Below, piece by piece: positions 51,901-63,886 of a stretch of DNA of 64,000 nucleotides. Position numbers and translations under genes: made by a program. This stretch comes from Anarhynchus alexandrinus (lineage: Eukaryota > Chordata > Aves > Charadriiformes > Charadriidae): NCBI GenBank assembly GCA_008711295.1, contig VUYV01000011.1:2855029-2919028 (forward strand). Reading direction: 5' to 3'. Below the pieces are notes generated by a model. The model saw nothing but the letters and a program-made list of their open reading frames with translations, was not told the DNA's origin and made no database searches. Numbering within the stretch: position 1 is the first letter of the stretch; each line of letters starts with the position of its first letter.

Positions 51901-54900
51901 AATTAGTGCTTGATCTTTTTTTGAGAATATACCTGTTACTTTGCTGACTAGGCATACAAGCATGGTATATGGTGCTGAGTTACTTCCACAACTGAAACGA
52001 CTGTGGAGATTAATTCAGAGGTATTAATAGAGGTTGAGCACGCACTTTCCCTTTCAGACTGGTTGGAATGAGCTATCCTTGGCAGTCCTATCCCTACATA
52101 TCTATATACCTTCACTTCTTGGAACATCACTACCTGCTTTCTTACTCTGTAATTCCTGCAATTTTTTTCACAGTGGATGATAGTACTGGAGTGATAAATT
52201 GTGTCTGCTGGAAAAACCCCATGGTAGCAGAAACATCTTTATCAGGTAATTTATCAAATAAATAATTCCTCTTTTGACTGTACATTTGTGCTTATGTCTG
52301 TCTTACATAATTCAGTAAATGATCAAACTTGCAGAAGAGCAAATTTGTCTTTCTTTTTTTTTCCCTTTTTTTTTTTTTTAATTTTTAACCATCACATCCT
52401 ACAGCCTGGGCTATTTTTGGAGTTTCGTATTACTTTTTGTGTTGTGTCCAATGGTGATGCCAGTAAAACCACTACAAAAACCTTCCTGTCATGCCTTTTC
52501 CTTATCTGAGTAATAGGGTATTTCAATTCTATGTTGTGACATTGCTCAGAGAATCCTCTTCTTATGGGTCATTTTGTGACTTCATCTAGTGAGGAACTAG
52601 GCTGGAAATCTGCCACATGCCACAGCTTCTGTTTCCAAAGCCATTGACCAGCAACCTGGTTTACGTTCCCCACCCTTGTGATACAGTGGTTTCAGGATGT
52701 ACCTCCTCTTCTTTGTTTTGCATTCATGTTCTCCTGCTCATGTATATACTGTCAATGGTGAACTTGAAAGTAGCTTAAAACACAGTGTGGGGATGCCAGC
52801 AGTCTTTTACAATTTGGGAAAGTTCTAAATCTGCAGAAATTGTGCATTTGAAATGAATCTATTATTGCACTCAATAACAGAAGAACTCACAAGTGTCTGG
52901 GTTTCTCTTTGATTTTTCTCCCACCATTTCTCATAGGTCAAAGTATGGAATACTTTCTACTCTGGACCTTCTTGAAATCTCCCGTAGTAGACTGACAACC
53001 CTGATATGGAGCTGGTCAAATCCTAGTGAAATAAAAGTTACTAATGTCATCTGCCAGTGTTAGGGTTACGTACATGTAGAACGGGGAAAGGAAAGCTTGA
53101 TGTAAAAGTTAAAAACTCTGATGTCTGTGGAACAAGCCCGTTTATACAGACAGATAATTCATACTTACATTTAACAATGTTCCCAACTGGAACTGGAGTC
53201 TAGAAGACAGCTCTCACTTTTAGAAAACTGATGGTGTGGCACACCATTTTTTTAATGAGGAACTTAAATTCATTAAAGGAATTGCATGAAATACTGCTTG
53301 AAACAGAATGAGCACCCAGAATGCTTGTTTCAGCCTTGTGTTCTTGTTTACATGTACATCAGTAGTGCTTGAACGGACACTATGTTATTAATGGAAATTA
53401 ATTCACCTGCTTTGGCAGGGGGGTTGGACTAGATGATCTCCAGAGGTCCCTTCCAACCTCTACGATTCTGTGATTAATTCATTTGTACCTGCTAAAGAAA
53501 ACAGCTCCTAGGGGGCACAGGAAATTTTCTTCCAGCCTTTTGTAATTGTGATCAGGGATACTTGGATCACTAATTAGGCTTTAAGTTATGAAGAATTTAC
53601 TCTGCTGCAAAGGTGTGTTATGTAAATGTGAAGTTCTGTCAAGTTGCATTCACTTCAATGTAGACATCAAATTGCATCACATGAATACTTTGGCCCCACC
53701 TCAGTTGACTCATTCTTCTTTTATGTAAAAAGTTCAGCTGACCTTTCTTTTCCCTTCTCATCCATCTTAGCATGACAAAATAAAAAAATTGTAAAACCCA
53801 TTTCAAATTAATGTTTCAATTTTGCAACCCACCTATGACATTTTCAGTGATAAATCAGTATCTCCTCCCTTTTACGCTTTCCCCAGGTGAACTATTTAAA
53901 CAAATATAATACTGTAAACTAACTTTGTCACCCAAAAGTTTTGCTACCCAGGACACATGGTTCCTGGGACCTTACCCCTTTTTCAGTAACATGACTCCTG
54001 TGATGCTTAGATATTTGGATGAATGCAAAAGGACAGTCCTCTTGGCCCTAATGCCTTATCTCCTTTTCCCCCACTTCTTATAGGTCGTCCAAGCACACCC
54101 AGCAGTTTTACTGTGCTTGAACAGATGAAGAAACTCCAAGAAATGGTGAGCCAGAAAACCAAGCTGGAGATCGGGGATGTTGTCAGGGTCAGAGGTCACA
54201 TCCGAACCTACAGGCAACAAAGAGAAATCCAGGCTTCATGTTTTTGTGAGTGTTATGGATCTGTGACGTATGTAACTTGATTGTCTGAATTTGTGAGAAG
54301 ACCGAAGCTGCATGCAATTCATTGAATAATTTCCAGTTTATTTTCTGGCATCTCATTTTTCTAAAGAGATTTTAATCTGTATGTGTTTATTTCGATTTTA
54401 GCAGAGTAAGGTTAGAAAACACAGTACTTAATTTGTGGGATTAGATTGCCTGTAAATGAGGCATTCCTGGAAAATCTATAAAAGATGACCAGCATGCATA
54501 CAAAAATGCTATGCAGTTACTGTGGTTGGGTATCTGTGAGATTGACTTGCTCTTCATTTTTGTTGAAGTAGAACAGCCAAAGCCCATGGGAAGAGAGTTG
54601 ATGACCTTTTTATGCCACACTTCATCAAGAGCGTTAGCTGCTTTGGAGAAATGGTTGCTGTTTGTCTCAGCCTGTATAATCCATTCCATAGGCAGACAGC
54701 AGCATATGGGCACATTGTACCACTGTAACTCAGGTTCTCCGAAACTCTCTGGCTCTGCAGAATGTCTGGGAAGTGTTTGTCATCTTGAGTCACTCGGGCA
54801 TGGATCTGCAGGTGCTGCCTGTGTATCTGAGAGCTCTTTGGGCAGCAGGGTTCCTCAGTCCGCTGTTTACACCCTAGGAGCTTCCAGTTACATAACAACT

Positions 54901-57900
54901 TCTCTCCTCCGTGTCTGTGCTATTGTGCAAGAGTTGGGTTTCCCCAGTGAAATCTTTCAGAGACAATACTGAAGTGATTTCTTTGGTGGGGGGAAGCCTG
55001 TCTTCTAAAAACCCTGCGTAGCTCAGATAAAAAGTCTCTAGATTTTTCAGCTCTAGCTAAAATCTGAGAGGGAATTCAACCCTCCTTTCCAGACAGAAGA
55101 TTTATGAATGTATAACCCATTCAAGGGCTGTTAATAATACCATTGTTTCATTAAAGGAGAGCCACGCAATCCAAATAGCCTCTAAATTGCTTTCACTTTG
55201 GCCCAAATAAAGCTCCTTACTATGTGTTAACTTCATCTAATGGATAAAGACTGCTGAAAGGTAAAATATATCATAAATTCCGGTTAAATAAGTTGTCAGA
55301 TCAAAGCATAATCTGCAATGCACCATAACAGGTCATTTACCTCCTTGTAAACTGTAAAAGCAGGAGTGGCCTTTGTGGTTTTGTTTTTATAAAAGCAACA
55401 GCAAACAAAATTTGCCAAATTAATACTGGCATGTGAAGGTCTGTTGTGCTGCCTCAGGTATGCTTGCTTAAAAGATTGGTATGATAGTTCTGGCCAAGTA
55501 TGCGTGTTCTTTTTTCCATTCCAGATAAAGTGGATGATCCTGTGTGCGATGTTCAGATTTCAAGAATGCTGGAGCTCCCCTGTCTGTATAGAGAAGTTTA
55601 TGATAAACCTTTCCGAGGCCCCGAGGAGGGACAGAGGTAAATGCAGTATCCATACTGGTCTTGGGGCAAAGTGTGGGATTTTATTATTGTTTATTTATTA
55701 TTGTAGTAACTGGAGAAAGATAGAACAGGGCTCAACTGCGATTTAGACTCTGCACAAGCATACAGTAGCAGCCTGCTGTTCTCCCAAATAATTGATGATC
55801 CATACAGATGAGATACCTGTCCATAATATGAGAAAAGAAACATAATGCTGAACCAAAGTGAGTATTAGGAAGGTAGCAAAATACTGTATAGAGACCTCTC
55901 GTGTCTAGTAAAGAAAGCTGGGGTTTGGAGCAAGATTTGGGGGTGAGGTCAACAGATTAGATGGAGGAGTGTCCTTGCCTGATTTTGTTTTATGTGTAAG
56001 GATAAGGAGCTATTCCATTGAAATGCTCTCAAATTCTGCTGTCTGTAAAATCACAAATATATAACCTCAATAAACTGACTTGAGACACCCATTCGTGTAT
56101 TCAGTTTAAAGGTAGCTGGATGTTAATTGGCAGGTCTGATGTGTGTAGTGTGGTTTCAGAGATTGCAGATCTTAAAATCACAACACTGTTACAGCAAATG
56201 ATTGAAGAGGAACAGTTGGATGTTTATTGCTTATAAAAATGGTCTGTTTTAATTAAGGGTTTAAATTCAGATTCTTTAAGGACAGTAAAATACCTTTTGA
56301 CCTTTGAAAACCAGCCTAGCAGGCTAACTTTAGCTAATTGTTCTGAAAAATGTTACTAGTATATTTCTTGCCTTTTGACGTGTTCTATGTATCCTTGTAG
56401 TGGTCTGGAGGGTCAGAATTTCTCAATCAATACGCTGCATGAGAAAGTGAAAGGCTTTCTATTAGAAAACAAAATTCAGACCTTTTACCAACAGGAGTTG
56501 GAAACGATTGATACTCTGGTGTCACTGGCTGGTGTGCATCTACCCAGTCCCAGCTGTCAGGAGGTGAGTGAATGTAACTGTTTCAAGTTTTTAGTGGTGG
56601 GGAAATAATACTGTGTACTTTTTTTAAGCATAAACAACCAGATAAGAAGCTGGTGCCTTCAGAGGATTCAGAAACTGCAAGTGCTTTAGCTTTATGCAGG
56701 AATTATTTACAGAGCTTGAGGAAACCTTGTCATTTGAGATATATAAAACTGGACTTAAGAAAGCCATATGAGAAAATTCTGTTGTTAAGGGTAATTGTGT
56801 GTTAGGGCTGAGTAACCTTGCAGTCTGCTACAGGTACTAACTTATCTAGATCTGTAAATAGTCGCAGTATCAGAAAAGGAGATCCCTTTAAGGTGCTTGA
56901 GCTGTTTGGGACAGATGTTTGAGGTCTCAAATTTAACCAGGAGAAGGGAGCACAAAGTCTTGGTATTGTTTCTCATTTGAAGCTCAGTATATTAATAGAG
57001 ATGTAGCTTTCAAACAGAGATTATAATGCGTGGATGAACAGCGCTCCCTACTACATGTTTCTCTTGTCAGAAATCCCTGCTTGTGAAAGGCCATGATTGA
57101 AAGGATCAGAAGGTGGGATTTGATGGAAATCAGTTTATATGCAGTTGTGTGTAACCAAACTGCTAAGACCCTTTCCAGTGAGAGAGTATGTTCTTGGTCA
57201 ACCACAGAACGGGAAATAGAACAAAAAACATTTTGTAAAATGGCTTTATATTACTTTGTGTTATTTGGATAAATTACAGACCAGATTCTCAACTGGTGTG
57301 AAGTGGTAAATTTATGCAAAAGTAACAGAGTTACGGCTTTTACCATGTTACTAATGGCAACTGAAACTAGAGTGTTGTGTGACTCACTTGTTTACTTTTT
57401 TGGTTTTCTGTAGAGAAATAAATCTCTGGCAGGCATTTTCACTGCCTCATTCTGATATGCACTGTAAAGTTAAGTGCTATGTTATGTTAACATCTGATGT
57501 TTGTTTAATTTAAAAAAAACCAAAACCACACACAAAACCCATTGCCTTGTAGATGGGGTCAAATAATAATGAAAAGTAGCTCTATTCTTGTTGGCCTTGT
57601 TGAACTGCTTTTGATAGCTGCTTCTTGATAGCTGTTTCTTTTATTTTTATTAAAGGAACTTTTGTTGTTTTCTTTTAAGCAAGCGTGGATATAAACAATA
57701 ACAGGAATAAAAGTTTTATACTAGAATATCCAACCTGGGACAGCAGGGTATTTTTTCTAGACTAGCTGGAACAGTATTAAAAGTTCCCAAACATTCTACA
57801 TTAAAGTAAGTAGTGGTCATTGAGACTAATACTGGAAACTTCCATCTTTGAAGTTTCAGCATTTATAGAAAGATCAAGATGAATAACTTGCAAAGCCATT

Positions 57901-60900
57901 TAAAGTGGGAACTGGTGCAGAACAAACATAGAAAGGCCCCAACCAAAAAAAAGCAAACCAACAAAAACAATGTAGCATCAGCATTGTTAGCAGTCATGAG
58001 GAGCTATCATAATAATTAATAGTTGCTCCCGACCCTGATGCAAGGGTGTGAGTATATGTCCCAGTAATTTGGGCACACAGATGCTTATTTAGAAATTGCA
58101 GTTCTCCCTATTGCCCTTTGGTATTAATTCCTTGCAAGGAGGCTTATATATCTTTGCATAAGAAAGAACCTGCAGTCGTCAAGTGACCTGAATGCCTTAA
58201 GAGGAGCACCTAGTAAAGCTCTGGAAATGCATTTTGTTGTTCCTCTGCTCTGTCTATTGAAGGTGTCACTTCTCATAATTGGCAAAGGGTCATGTACACA
58301 GTTTGAGCCACAAAAATAAGTGTAATAGATATGATTTCTGTCCTTCTTCCTTTCTTTTCCCCTCCGTAGCCTTCTGTTTTGCATCGCCCTCAAACCAAAA
58401 GGATAAAGGGTGCTGCTAATATGGAATTATATTATTTCATGCCTATTTGGCAAGGCAGGAGCTGAGTGAGGAGTGAGTGGACCAAACTAATTAGGCCACA
58501 CCACAATATACACACTTGTTCACTTCTTGCACTTTTCCTGGATGTGAAAGGATGGGTTATTTGGATGTATAACTTTATTTTTTTACCCTGATTCCAGTGT
58601 TCTAGAGCACAATTATTGTTAAACTCTTTTCTTGCCTCTGTCTTCCTTTCGTGGTGATCCTAGGAGATGTGGTGCACCCCCTTCATCTCTTTACCAACTT
58701 CTAAAGTACTTGCACATTGTTCATCGTAGTGGGAGGGTATCTCCCCGTGAAATATTTTCTCCAGGGAGGTGGTGAGCTGCTATGGAGTCACTGGCAGTGG
58801 AGCGGAGCAGGGGGTGAAGATGGAAGGAGGTAGCTGGGATAGCTTGAGGTAGGCAGCACCTTTCTGTTCCTTTTCAGCATTACTGTACCTGACCCCTGTC
58901 CACATCCCATACATGTCTTACCATACCTAGTTCCAGTCCTAATGGCTCCCCAGCAGTGCAGTCTTCTGGTTCTCCAGAATAAATTTCCCTCTAGCAGAGG
59001 CACATGGCAGAACTTGACTTATGTCCTCTGCTCAGACATATACTAGGGAACATCCAATTTTATAGTCTACAGAGGATGGGTAAGAGAATTGGAAGGCTCG
59101 GTGTTTTTAAAAATAATTAAAAATTAACAAATCTGTTACCATTTTTAAAACCAGTGGAGCTTTATTTCACATAACCACGCCCCCCTTTATCCCTAAGCTG
59201 TTGCCTTTCCCTTATTCCTTAAAACAAATGACTTTTGAGACTGAGGGAGTGGGTACCACAAGGAAGACTACAAGCGAGAAAACAGAAAAAGTGATCTTAT
59301 GCTTAGATAACCTAAAGAGTGTACTTGCTGTACTTAGGCAATTATGTTTGGCAAATGGACAAGCCTTTGGTTCCTTTTTTTAAAGAAAATTACATGTGAA
59401 CTTGATCCATCCATTTTCTCAACTGGATTAAATACGACTTGCAACCAGCCAATCTTGCTTAACCATTTTTATGCACTTCTTCCATGCATGAGCTCTAGTG
59501 TGTGCTATTTTAGTATTACCATTCCAGTTTGCGTGTGTCACTAGCTTGGACACATAACTTGGGTTGTGCTTTCCAGCCTCTGCTGTTTGTACTTCTCTTG
59601 ATTTGAATATTATCTCAAGATCAGCAATGACAAGTAGTTAAAGCAGGGAGTTTTACAGTGTTGTTCATACTTACTGTATATACCCTGTATATTGTACTGT
59701 AGGTATAACATAGTGCATTATATGTTCCTGATGCTATGTGCTTGTCTTCCTGCCTCTTGAGGAATCTTCATTGCTACTTTAAATATGTATATTGCAAAGC
59801 TTATTATAGGACTTCAGGACTGACATGTCCAGAATCACTATTACTAAAATTGTCACCTGTCTAAGCCAAGGATTAAACATTGCATGAGAAATTGCAAAGG
59901 GCAATTCCATGAGTAGAATCACGTGTATAGTTATACCAGGAAACTTTAACACCATCAGGGTGTGTTGTGATTCATAATGAGCCAAAGGTTACATACTTTC
60001 AGTGTTTTGAACAGACTGACTAATTCCTGTACCACTTCATTCTTTGACCTATTATTGATTGTACAGAGAGTTTGTCTTGTTTTAAAGATCTGAGAATAAC
60101 AGGTTGCATGGCACCAGCCCACTAAGCTGTGTGAGACCCATCAGATGGAATATATTGATTAAAATACCAACTTAATTCTGGAGACATGGATTCTTCTGTT
60201 GGCTTTGCTACAGAGTTCTTGGCTGGTCTTGGGAGGCAGGGTAGTGATGATAAAATTGTTATTTAATAGCTGCTTCTCTCTTGGGGTGGGGGGGACGTGT
60301 TTTGCAAAAGTAATGATGTCTTCTCTCTGTGTATAGCCCCATGTTCAGTCTCCTGTAGATTTCTGCTCAGTAGACTAAATCACAAGTTTAAGTGTACATT
60401 GGCTTTGAGGGAACATCCATATCCAGAGGAAATGAGGGCCTGGTTTGACATAAAAGAAAGTGATAAGGTATTGGGAATAAGTACTGTTGACTTATGAATT
60501 TGCAGGATGAGATGCTGGAGATATTTTGGGTGGACCAAAAGAACAGATTTAGTAATTTTAGACTGAGGAGTTTCTTTGTGAACACAATTGTTGCTTTACT
60601 TAGAGGCATGGAGAGGAGGAAGCATTTTTTAGAGCACACTAGGGAAAAACCCCAAACTTTTTGTGTCATTTCAGGGTAATATTAAAGCCCCTGAAGAGCG
60701 CAAAAGCGCTCATTTGTTCTTTAGGAGCAGTCCTTCTGCCATGGGGCCCTTTCCCTTGGACTCTGCAGCATGTATGAGAGGGTGCTGATACGTAGCAGCT
60801 GCTTACTTATTTTCTCACTCCGTAGCCTGCCTCTCTGCCTTCGTTCTGTCAAATCCCTTGCATTCTCAGTGATTCTGTTTCAGTATCCATCCAGGCTGAG

Positions 60901-63886
60901 CTGTGTGTCAGTTCACACAGAGTCTGTTTTTAATTATCTCCCTTTTCTGACGGGATCTCAGTGTTAAGCCAAACTGAATAATTATCGTGCTTCTTTGGAG
61001 ATATTTTTATCTTTTTTTCTCCCCAAATGTTTGCTTTCACATTAAAAATTGATCAGAGTCTTGAGGTGGTTGCTTTACTAGCAGTTTCTTAGATTCTTGA
61101 TGATTTATTACTGGCTTTGAGTGAGAGGCAAAGTCTCTTCATTTTACATATGGCTATGAGAATGTGATTTTCTGTGAGAAAATATTCACTCTTCACTTAA
61201 CCCTTCCTGCTACATTTCATATTTATTTCTTCAGTTCATCAGAAAAGGCACTATGAAAAGAAATATGATAGTATTAATGCTGTGACTGGAAAGGTGTCCA
61301 GATGTATGGTCAGGTTTGTAGTTAGAAGCGGTGTCTGTTGTTATCCGAACTGATATAGCTGTGGTGGACAGGGGGACAGACAAACATCCAGACAGTGAAG
61401 TCCTTCAGTCTGGAACAGAAGGAAAAAACTGAACTGAGAATAACAACCATCATTCTATGTTAATTATCTTGAACTATTAGGCAATTATTTTTGATTGTTG
61501 GTTTGAGAAGAAAAAGGTAGTTAGCTGTTAGAGAGAGAGATGTGATTATGGCCTGTTGAAATATTGAGGATTAACTGGAGAAAGGGGATGGAGAAACTTG
61601 TGATGCATGCTGACGCTAATGTCCCTATTGGATCTCTGAACTATTCTCAATTCGGCACATCAGCTTCTAGGCTTGGAAGCAGACGGAGTTTCGCTTGAGA
61701 CTTGCAAGTGGATCGAATGAATGTTTTGTGAAAATATATTCTTCCATTGCTAATGTGGTGTCTGTTTCACATATTTATGTGAATTCCTTCTGGTATATGG
61801 CGGTTGCCTGTTTCACTCCCAAGGCTTCTGTGAGTCTGGTGAGTGAAGTAGGATATGTGAAGCCTGACACTTTTGTTCAGGACAAGATGGGAGCATTTAC
61901 AGTGATAGCTGAAGAAATGGCTTTGCGAATCTTGCTTTGGTTGCTCTGGTGTGGTTCTAGTTATCACATGTTGGTTTGTGGGAATCAGTTTAGCTCTGTG
62001 CTTTAGAAAACCACAGGGAGCACAGTGTGCTCCCAACAGATGGGGAAACAGCAATTGAGGAGCTGAAGCAGTCTGTAGATACATGGGAGGTTGAAGGACA
62101 TAGTGGGACAGATAGAGATGGAGAAGAGTAAGTCATGGTCTTGCTCTTATCTACCCATACTTTCTCCTCTCTACAACTGATTCTTTATTTCCTTCCACTT
62201 TCCTAGCTGTCATTCCACTGTCTTAGCTCTGCCCTACTTCTAAACAAACCCTGCTTTTCCCTGATTTTTTTCCCCTTCCTTCCTACTGTTAGATGTGTCC
62301 CAAACACAGAATCCTTTTGTCTAAATAACCTCTTCAGTTATGGACTTCCAGGCACATTGTTCTCCTTTCACAAGAGACTTGTTTTCCACCTGCCCTCAAA
62401 ACTGAATCCTTTTTTCCCTTATCTTGTATATCTATCTTAATTTCTTGCATGTTCTTTATCATTCATTATGATATCTTTCAATTCATTAGACTGTGTAGAA
62501 ACTCTTGAGAGCATAACCAGAATACGTGTAAAAATTTGGAAACTAAGGGGACAAGAAACAAATACTGTTCTTGCCAGTTTCTTCCTTTTCCTTGGGCACT
62601 GCCTCAGTTTCAAATCAGGAGATGGGAATCCAATCCCCAGCACTTGGATTCTTCCTAAATATCACCTTAGAAAGCACTGATCTCTCTATCTTCCTACCCT
62701 TATTACCAGGAAGACTCTGAATATGAGCAAAGCTTGATTAGCTAAACAGTCAAATGCTCTGTTAACATCACAAGCCTATTTCAAAAAAGAGTTCTCAGCA
62801 CCTAATCAAATAGCTGCTAAATACAAAGAAGGCAGTTAGGAGATATTAGTTCCTTAAGAATGGGACAAACTTCTGGTGTTTGCTTGTTTTGCTGTTGTTT
62901 TTTTAAAACTTAGCTGTGTTGGTTAGTTAACACATAACACATATGAGTTGTGAATTAGTAAATGAAGAAAAATGTGTAATGACATCACCTGAAGTCCTCT
63001 TGCTCTTGAAAGCATATGAAGCTTTTGCTGGTAACTTTATTTGAGCTGAGATTTCTCACCATCTGCGTTGTTTCTTGCTTCCCATCCAGGTTAAGTCAAA
63101 AAATGACTCCAGTTCCAAAAGGATTCACAGTGTGTTTAAGGAAGCAATAAGGATGCTACAAGAAAAAGGGGTGGTTTTCCAGAAACCTAGTAGCTCCAGG
63201 GACTTATATCATGTAAGGAACTGAGCTGTGGTTGCAAACAAGTTCAGGGGTATGACTTTCATAGTCAGTAGAAATGTTTCAGAAATAGAAATGTTTCAGA
63301 AATAGAAGCTGAACATCCAAGTGCTGTCTGTTTACTCAAAAGTCTTATCTGCAGCTTACTTCACTGTTGCTTTTACCTTTGTATCACCCACTGACTTGTT
63401 CTTTTTGTAACTCAGCAGCAGACTTAAGCACTGCTTCTGTTCCAAGCACAGCCTGTGTTCACTGGGTTGCCAAACTGTGCGCTGACGCAGCTGAGCAAAC
63501 TGAAGGCTGGGACTTGGGACAATTCTCTTAATCGAAGTGGATTGAAACTTGGTGTTCCACTGAGTCAGTTGCTCTCCTTTGGGTTGAATTCTGGTATATC
63601 ATGTTCTTCGCCTAACTCATGCTGCTAACTACTAAAAATAATAACTGAAGATTTAACATTCATTATTAATCTTGGAGGCAGTTTATAATGCAGACTGTAG
63701 TTATGCCAGTGTTGGTTTAGAATATGTTATGGCCTCGGATTGCTTTTCAACAGTCATGCCATCTACTGTGAAACAGACTGCTATAAATTGCCAGTTTCTT
63801 CTCTTTTCTCCAGGTGACTGACCATGATAAGGGGCTGCTTAAAGTGACCCTTGATGTGATTAAAGAAGACTGTCGAAAACCCAGGC
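42860..63886 (+). CDS. STN1: STN1 (OBFC1), CST complex subunit, coding exons 1-8, 3' end outside window
   Basis: STN1 is the OB-fold subunit of the CTC1-STN1-TEN1 (CST) complex, an RPA-like nuclear ssDNA-binding complex. By family knowledge it stimulates DNA polymerase alpha-primase for telomeric C-strand fill-in and restart of stalled forks. Eight exons join in frame with phases 1,1,1,1,2,0,0,1 and encode 311 residues plus one base. Visible landmarks are [18 protein letters not shown] at the N-terminus and an OB fold at about residues 50-160 ([56 protein letters not shown]). Two winged-helix regions follow: the first spans about residues 190-290 ([28 protein letters not shown]-like ending DLYHVT), and the second begins in the last exon seen. 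Mammalian STN1 is about 368 residues, so about 50 are missing to the right. I see no frameshift or internal stop. Identity is very secure; the exact start is discussed under the duplication. Confidence 0.97.
43149..43166. repeat. (TA)9 microsatellite
   Basis: Uninterrupted TA dinucleotide run following TCCTCTCG. Confidence 0.9.
45041..45290 (+). mobile_element. Old CR1 LINE fragment, 3' region
   Basis: The order of blocks matches the CR1 3' end: GACTGAATGTCAGGAAAAAC, CTAAACTCTGGAGCAGCCTT, CCCCTTCACTGGGATTGTTT, then GGAAATGGACTGAATGACCT and AATAAGTTTTTT near the end. It is diverged but easily recognised, in sense orientation relative to STN1 and truncated at the 5' side. The exact ends are uncertain. 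Confidence 0.75.
47217..47299. repeat. A/C-only low-complexity tract
   Basis: About 80 bases of A and C with only a few T and no internal G (AAACAAACCAACAAAAAAAA, ACCACCAAAAACCCC, AAACCTAAACC). It ends about 310 bases upstream of STN1 coding exon 2. Confidence 0.8.
47612..47707 (+). CDS. STN1: STN1 second coding exon (residues 45-77 region)
   Basis: The exon is 96 bases, with acceptor CTGTGTCTAG and donor GTAAGA, phase 1 on both sides. It encodes [21 protein letters not shown] and [11 protein letters not shown], the first strands of the OB fold. Confidence 0.95.
47708..52173 (+). other. STN1: STN1 intron between coding exons 2 and 3
   Basis: GT-AG intron of 4,466 bases. Apart from an A/C tract at 50151-50210 I recognise no repeats or genes. 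Confidence 0.85.
50151..50210. repeat. A/C-rich low-complexity tract
   Basis: CAAAAAAACCCAAACAAACA followed by a C run (ACCCCCCCCC) and CAACCAAACAAAAG. Almost no G or T. Confidence 0.75.
52174..52245 (+). CDS. STN1: STN1 third coding exon (residues 77-101 region)
   Basis: The exon is 72 bases after a TTTTTTTCACAG acceptor and before a GTAATT donor, phase 1 on both sides. It reads [24 protein letters not shown] and carries the OB-fold strands with the hallmark DDSTGVI-C-C-W. Confidence 0.95.
52246..54083 (+). other. STN1: STN1 intron between coding exons 3 and 4
   Basis: GT-AG intron of 1,838 bases containing a T-rich stretch at about 52350-52385 and a short CR1 3' end (53406-53472). Confidence 0.85.
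53406..53472 (+). mobile_element. Truncated CR1 LINE, 67-bp 3' end
   Basis: GGGGTTGGACTAGATGATCT, then CCAGAGGTCCCTTCCAACCT and ATTCTGTG, is the canonical CR1 3' terminus, close to consensus and so relatively young. The exact 9-mer ATTAATTCA lies on both sides (53397-53405 and 53473-53481) and may be a target-site duplication. The element is severely 5'-truncated, which is typical of CR1. Confidence 0.92.
54084..54245 (+). CDS. STN1: STN1 fourth coding exon (residues 101-155 region)
   Basis: The exon is 162 bases, with acceptor ACTTCTTATAG and donor GTGAGT, phase 1 on both sides. It encodes [20 protein letters not shown], then [20 protein letters not shown] and [12 protein letters not shown]. 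The helix between OB strands and the VRGxIRTYR strand are clear. The linker before MKKLQE is slightly longer than in mammals. Confidence 0.95.
54246..55524 (+). other. STN1: STN1 intron between coding exons 4 and 5
   Basis: GT-AG intron of 1,279 bases. The open frames in it (for example 54511-54972) have no recognisable content. Confidence 0.85.
55525..55636 (+). CDS. STN1: STN1 fifth coding exon (residues 155-192 region)
   Basis: The exon is 112 bases, with acceptor TTTTTTCCATTCCAG and donor GTAAAT. It enters in phase 1 and leaves in phase 2. It reads [37 protein letters not shown]. It ends the OB fold and starts the acidic linker to the winged-helix domain. The linker is about five residues shorter than in mammals. 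Confidence 0.95.
55637..56400 (+). other. STN1: STN1 intron between coding exons 5 and 6
   Basis: GT-AG intron of 764 bases, AT-rich, with nothing recognisable. Confidence 0.85.
56401..56563 (+). CDS. STN1: STN1 sixth coding exon (residues 192-246)
   Basis: The exon is 163 bases, with acceptor TATCCTTGTAG and donor GTGAGT, entering in phase 2 and leaving in phase 0. It encodes [20 protein letters not shown] and [20 protein letters not shown], then VSLAGVHLP and SPSCQE, the first winged-helix region. Confidence 0.95.
56564..63089 (+). other. STN1: STN1 intron between coding exons 6 and 7 (6.5 kb)
   Basis: The largest intron between STN1 coding exons seen here. It contains a possible palindromic-MITE half (57279-57330) and A/C tracts near 57510-57540 and 57945-57970. 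Otherwise I see no repeats or genes. Confidence 0.85.
57279..57330. mobile_element. Possible half of a sauropsid palindromic MITE
   Basis: ACCAGATTCTCAACTGGTGT followed by GAAGTGGTAAATTTATGC resembles one arm of a dispersed palindromic DNA element whose arms read CCAGATCCTCAGCTGGTGTA with AATCGGCATAGC. The opposite arm is not seen here. The assignment is from memory of the pattern and is weak. Confidence 0.35.
63090..63212 (+). CDS. STN1: STN1 seventh coding exon (residues 247-287)
   Basis: The exon is 123 bases (41 codons), with acceptor CTTCCCATCCAG and donor GTAAGG, phase 0 on both sides. It encodes [20 protein letters not shown] and [21 protein letters not shown], the end of the first winged-helix domain with its KGVVFQK wing. 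Confidence 0.95.
63213..63813 (+). other. STN1: STN1 intron between coding exons 7 and 8
   Basis: GT-AG intron of 601 bases. It contains a small tandem repeat around 63279-63306 (AGAAATGTTTCAGAAAT twice) and nothing else recognisable. Confidence 0.85.
63814..63886 (+). CDS. STN1: STN1 eighth coding exon (residues 288-311 plus one base)
   Basis: The exon is 73 bases, with acceptor TCTTTTCTCCAG and donor GTAAGT, entering in phase 0 and leaving in phase 1. It reads [20 protein letters not shown] and RKPR, the start of the second winged-helix domain. The final coding part (about 50 residues) and the 3' UTR lie to the right of the window. Confidence 0.94.

Noticed and set aside
54511..54972. 153-codon plus-strand open frame inside an STN1 intron
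   Set aside because: It lies fully in a well-defined intron between exons that join in frame, has an overlapping minus-strand frame, and shows no family motif.
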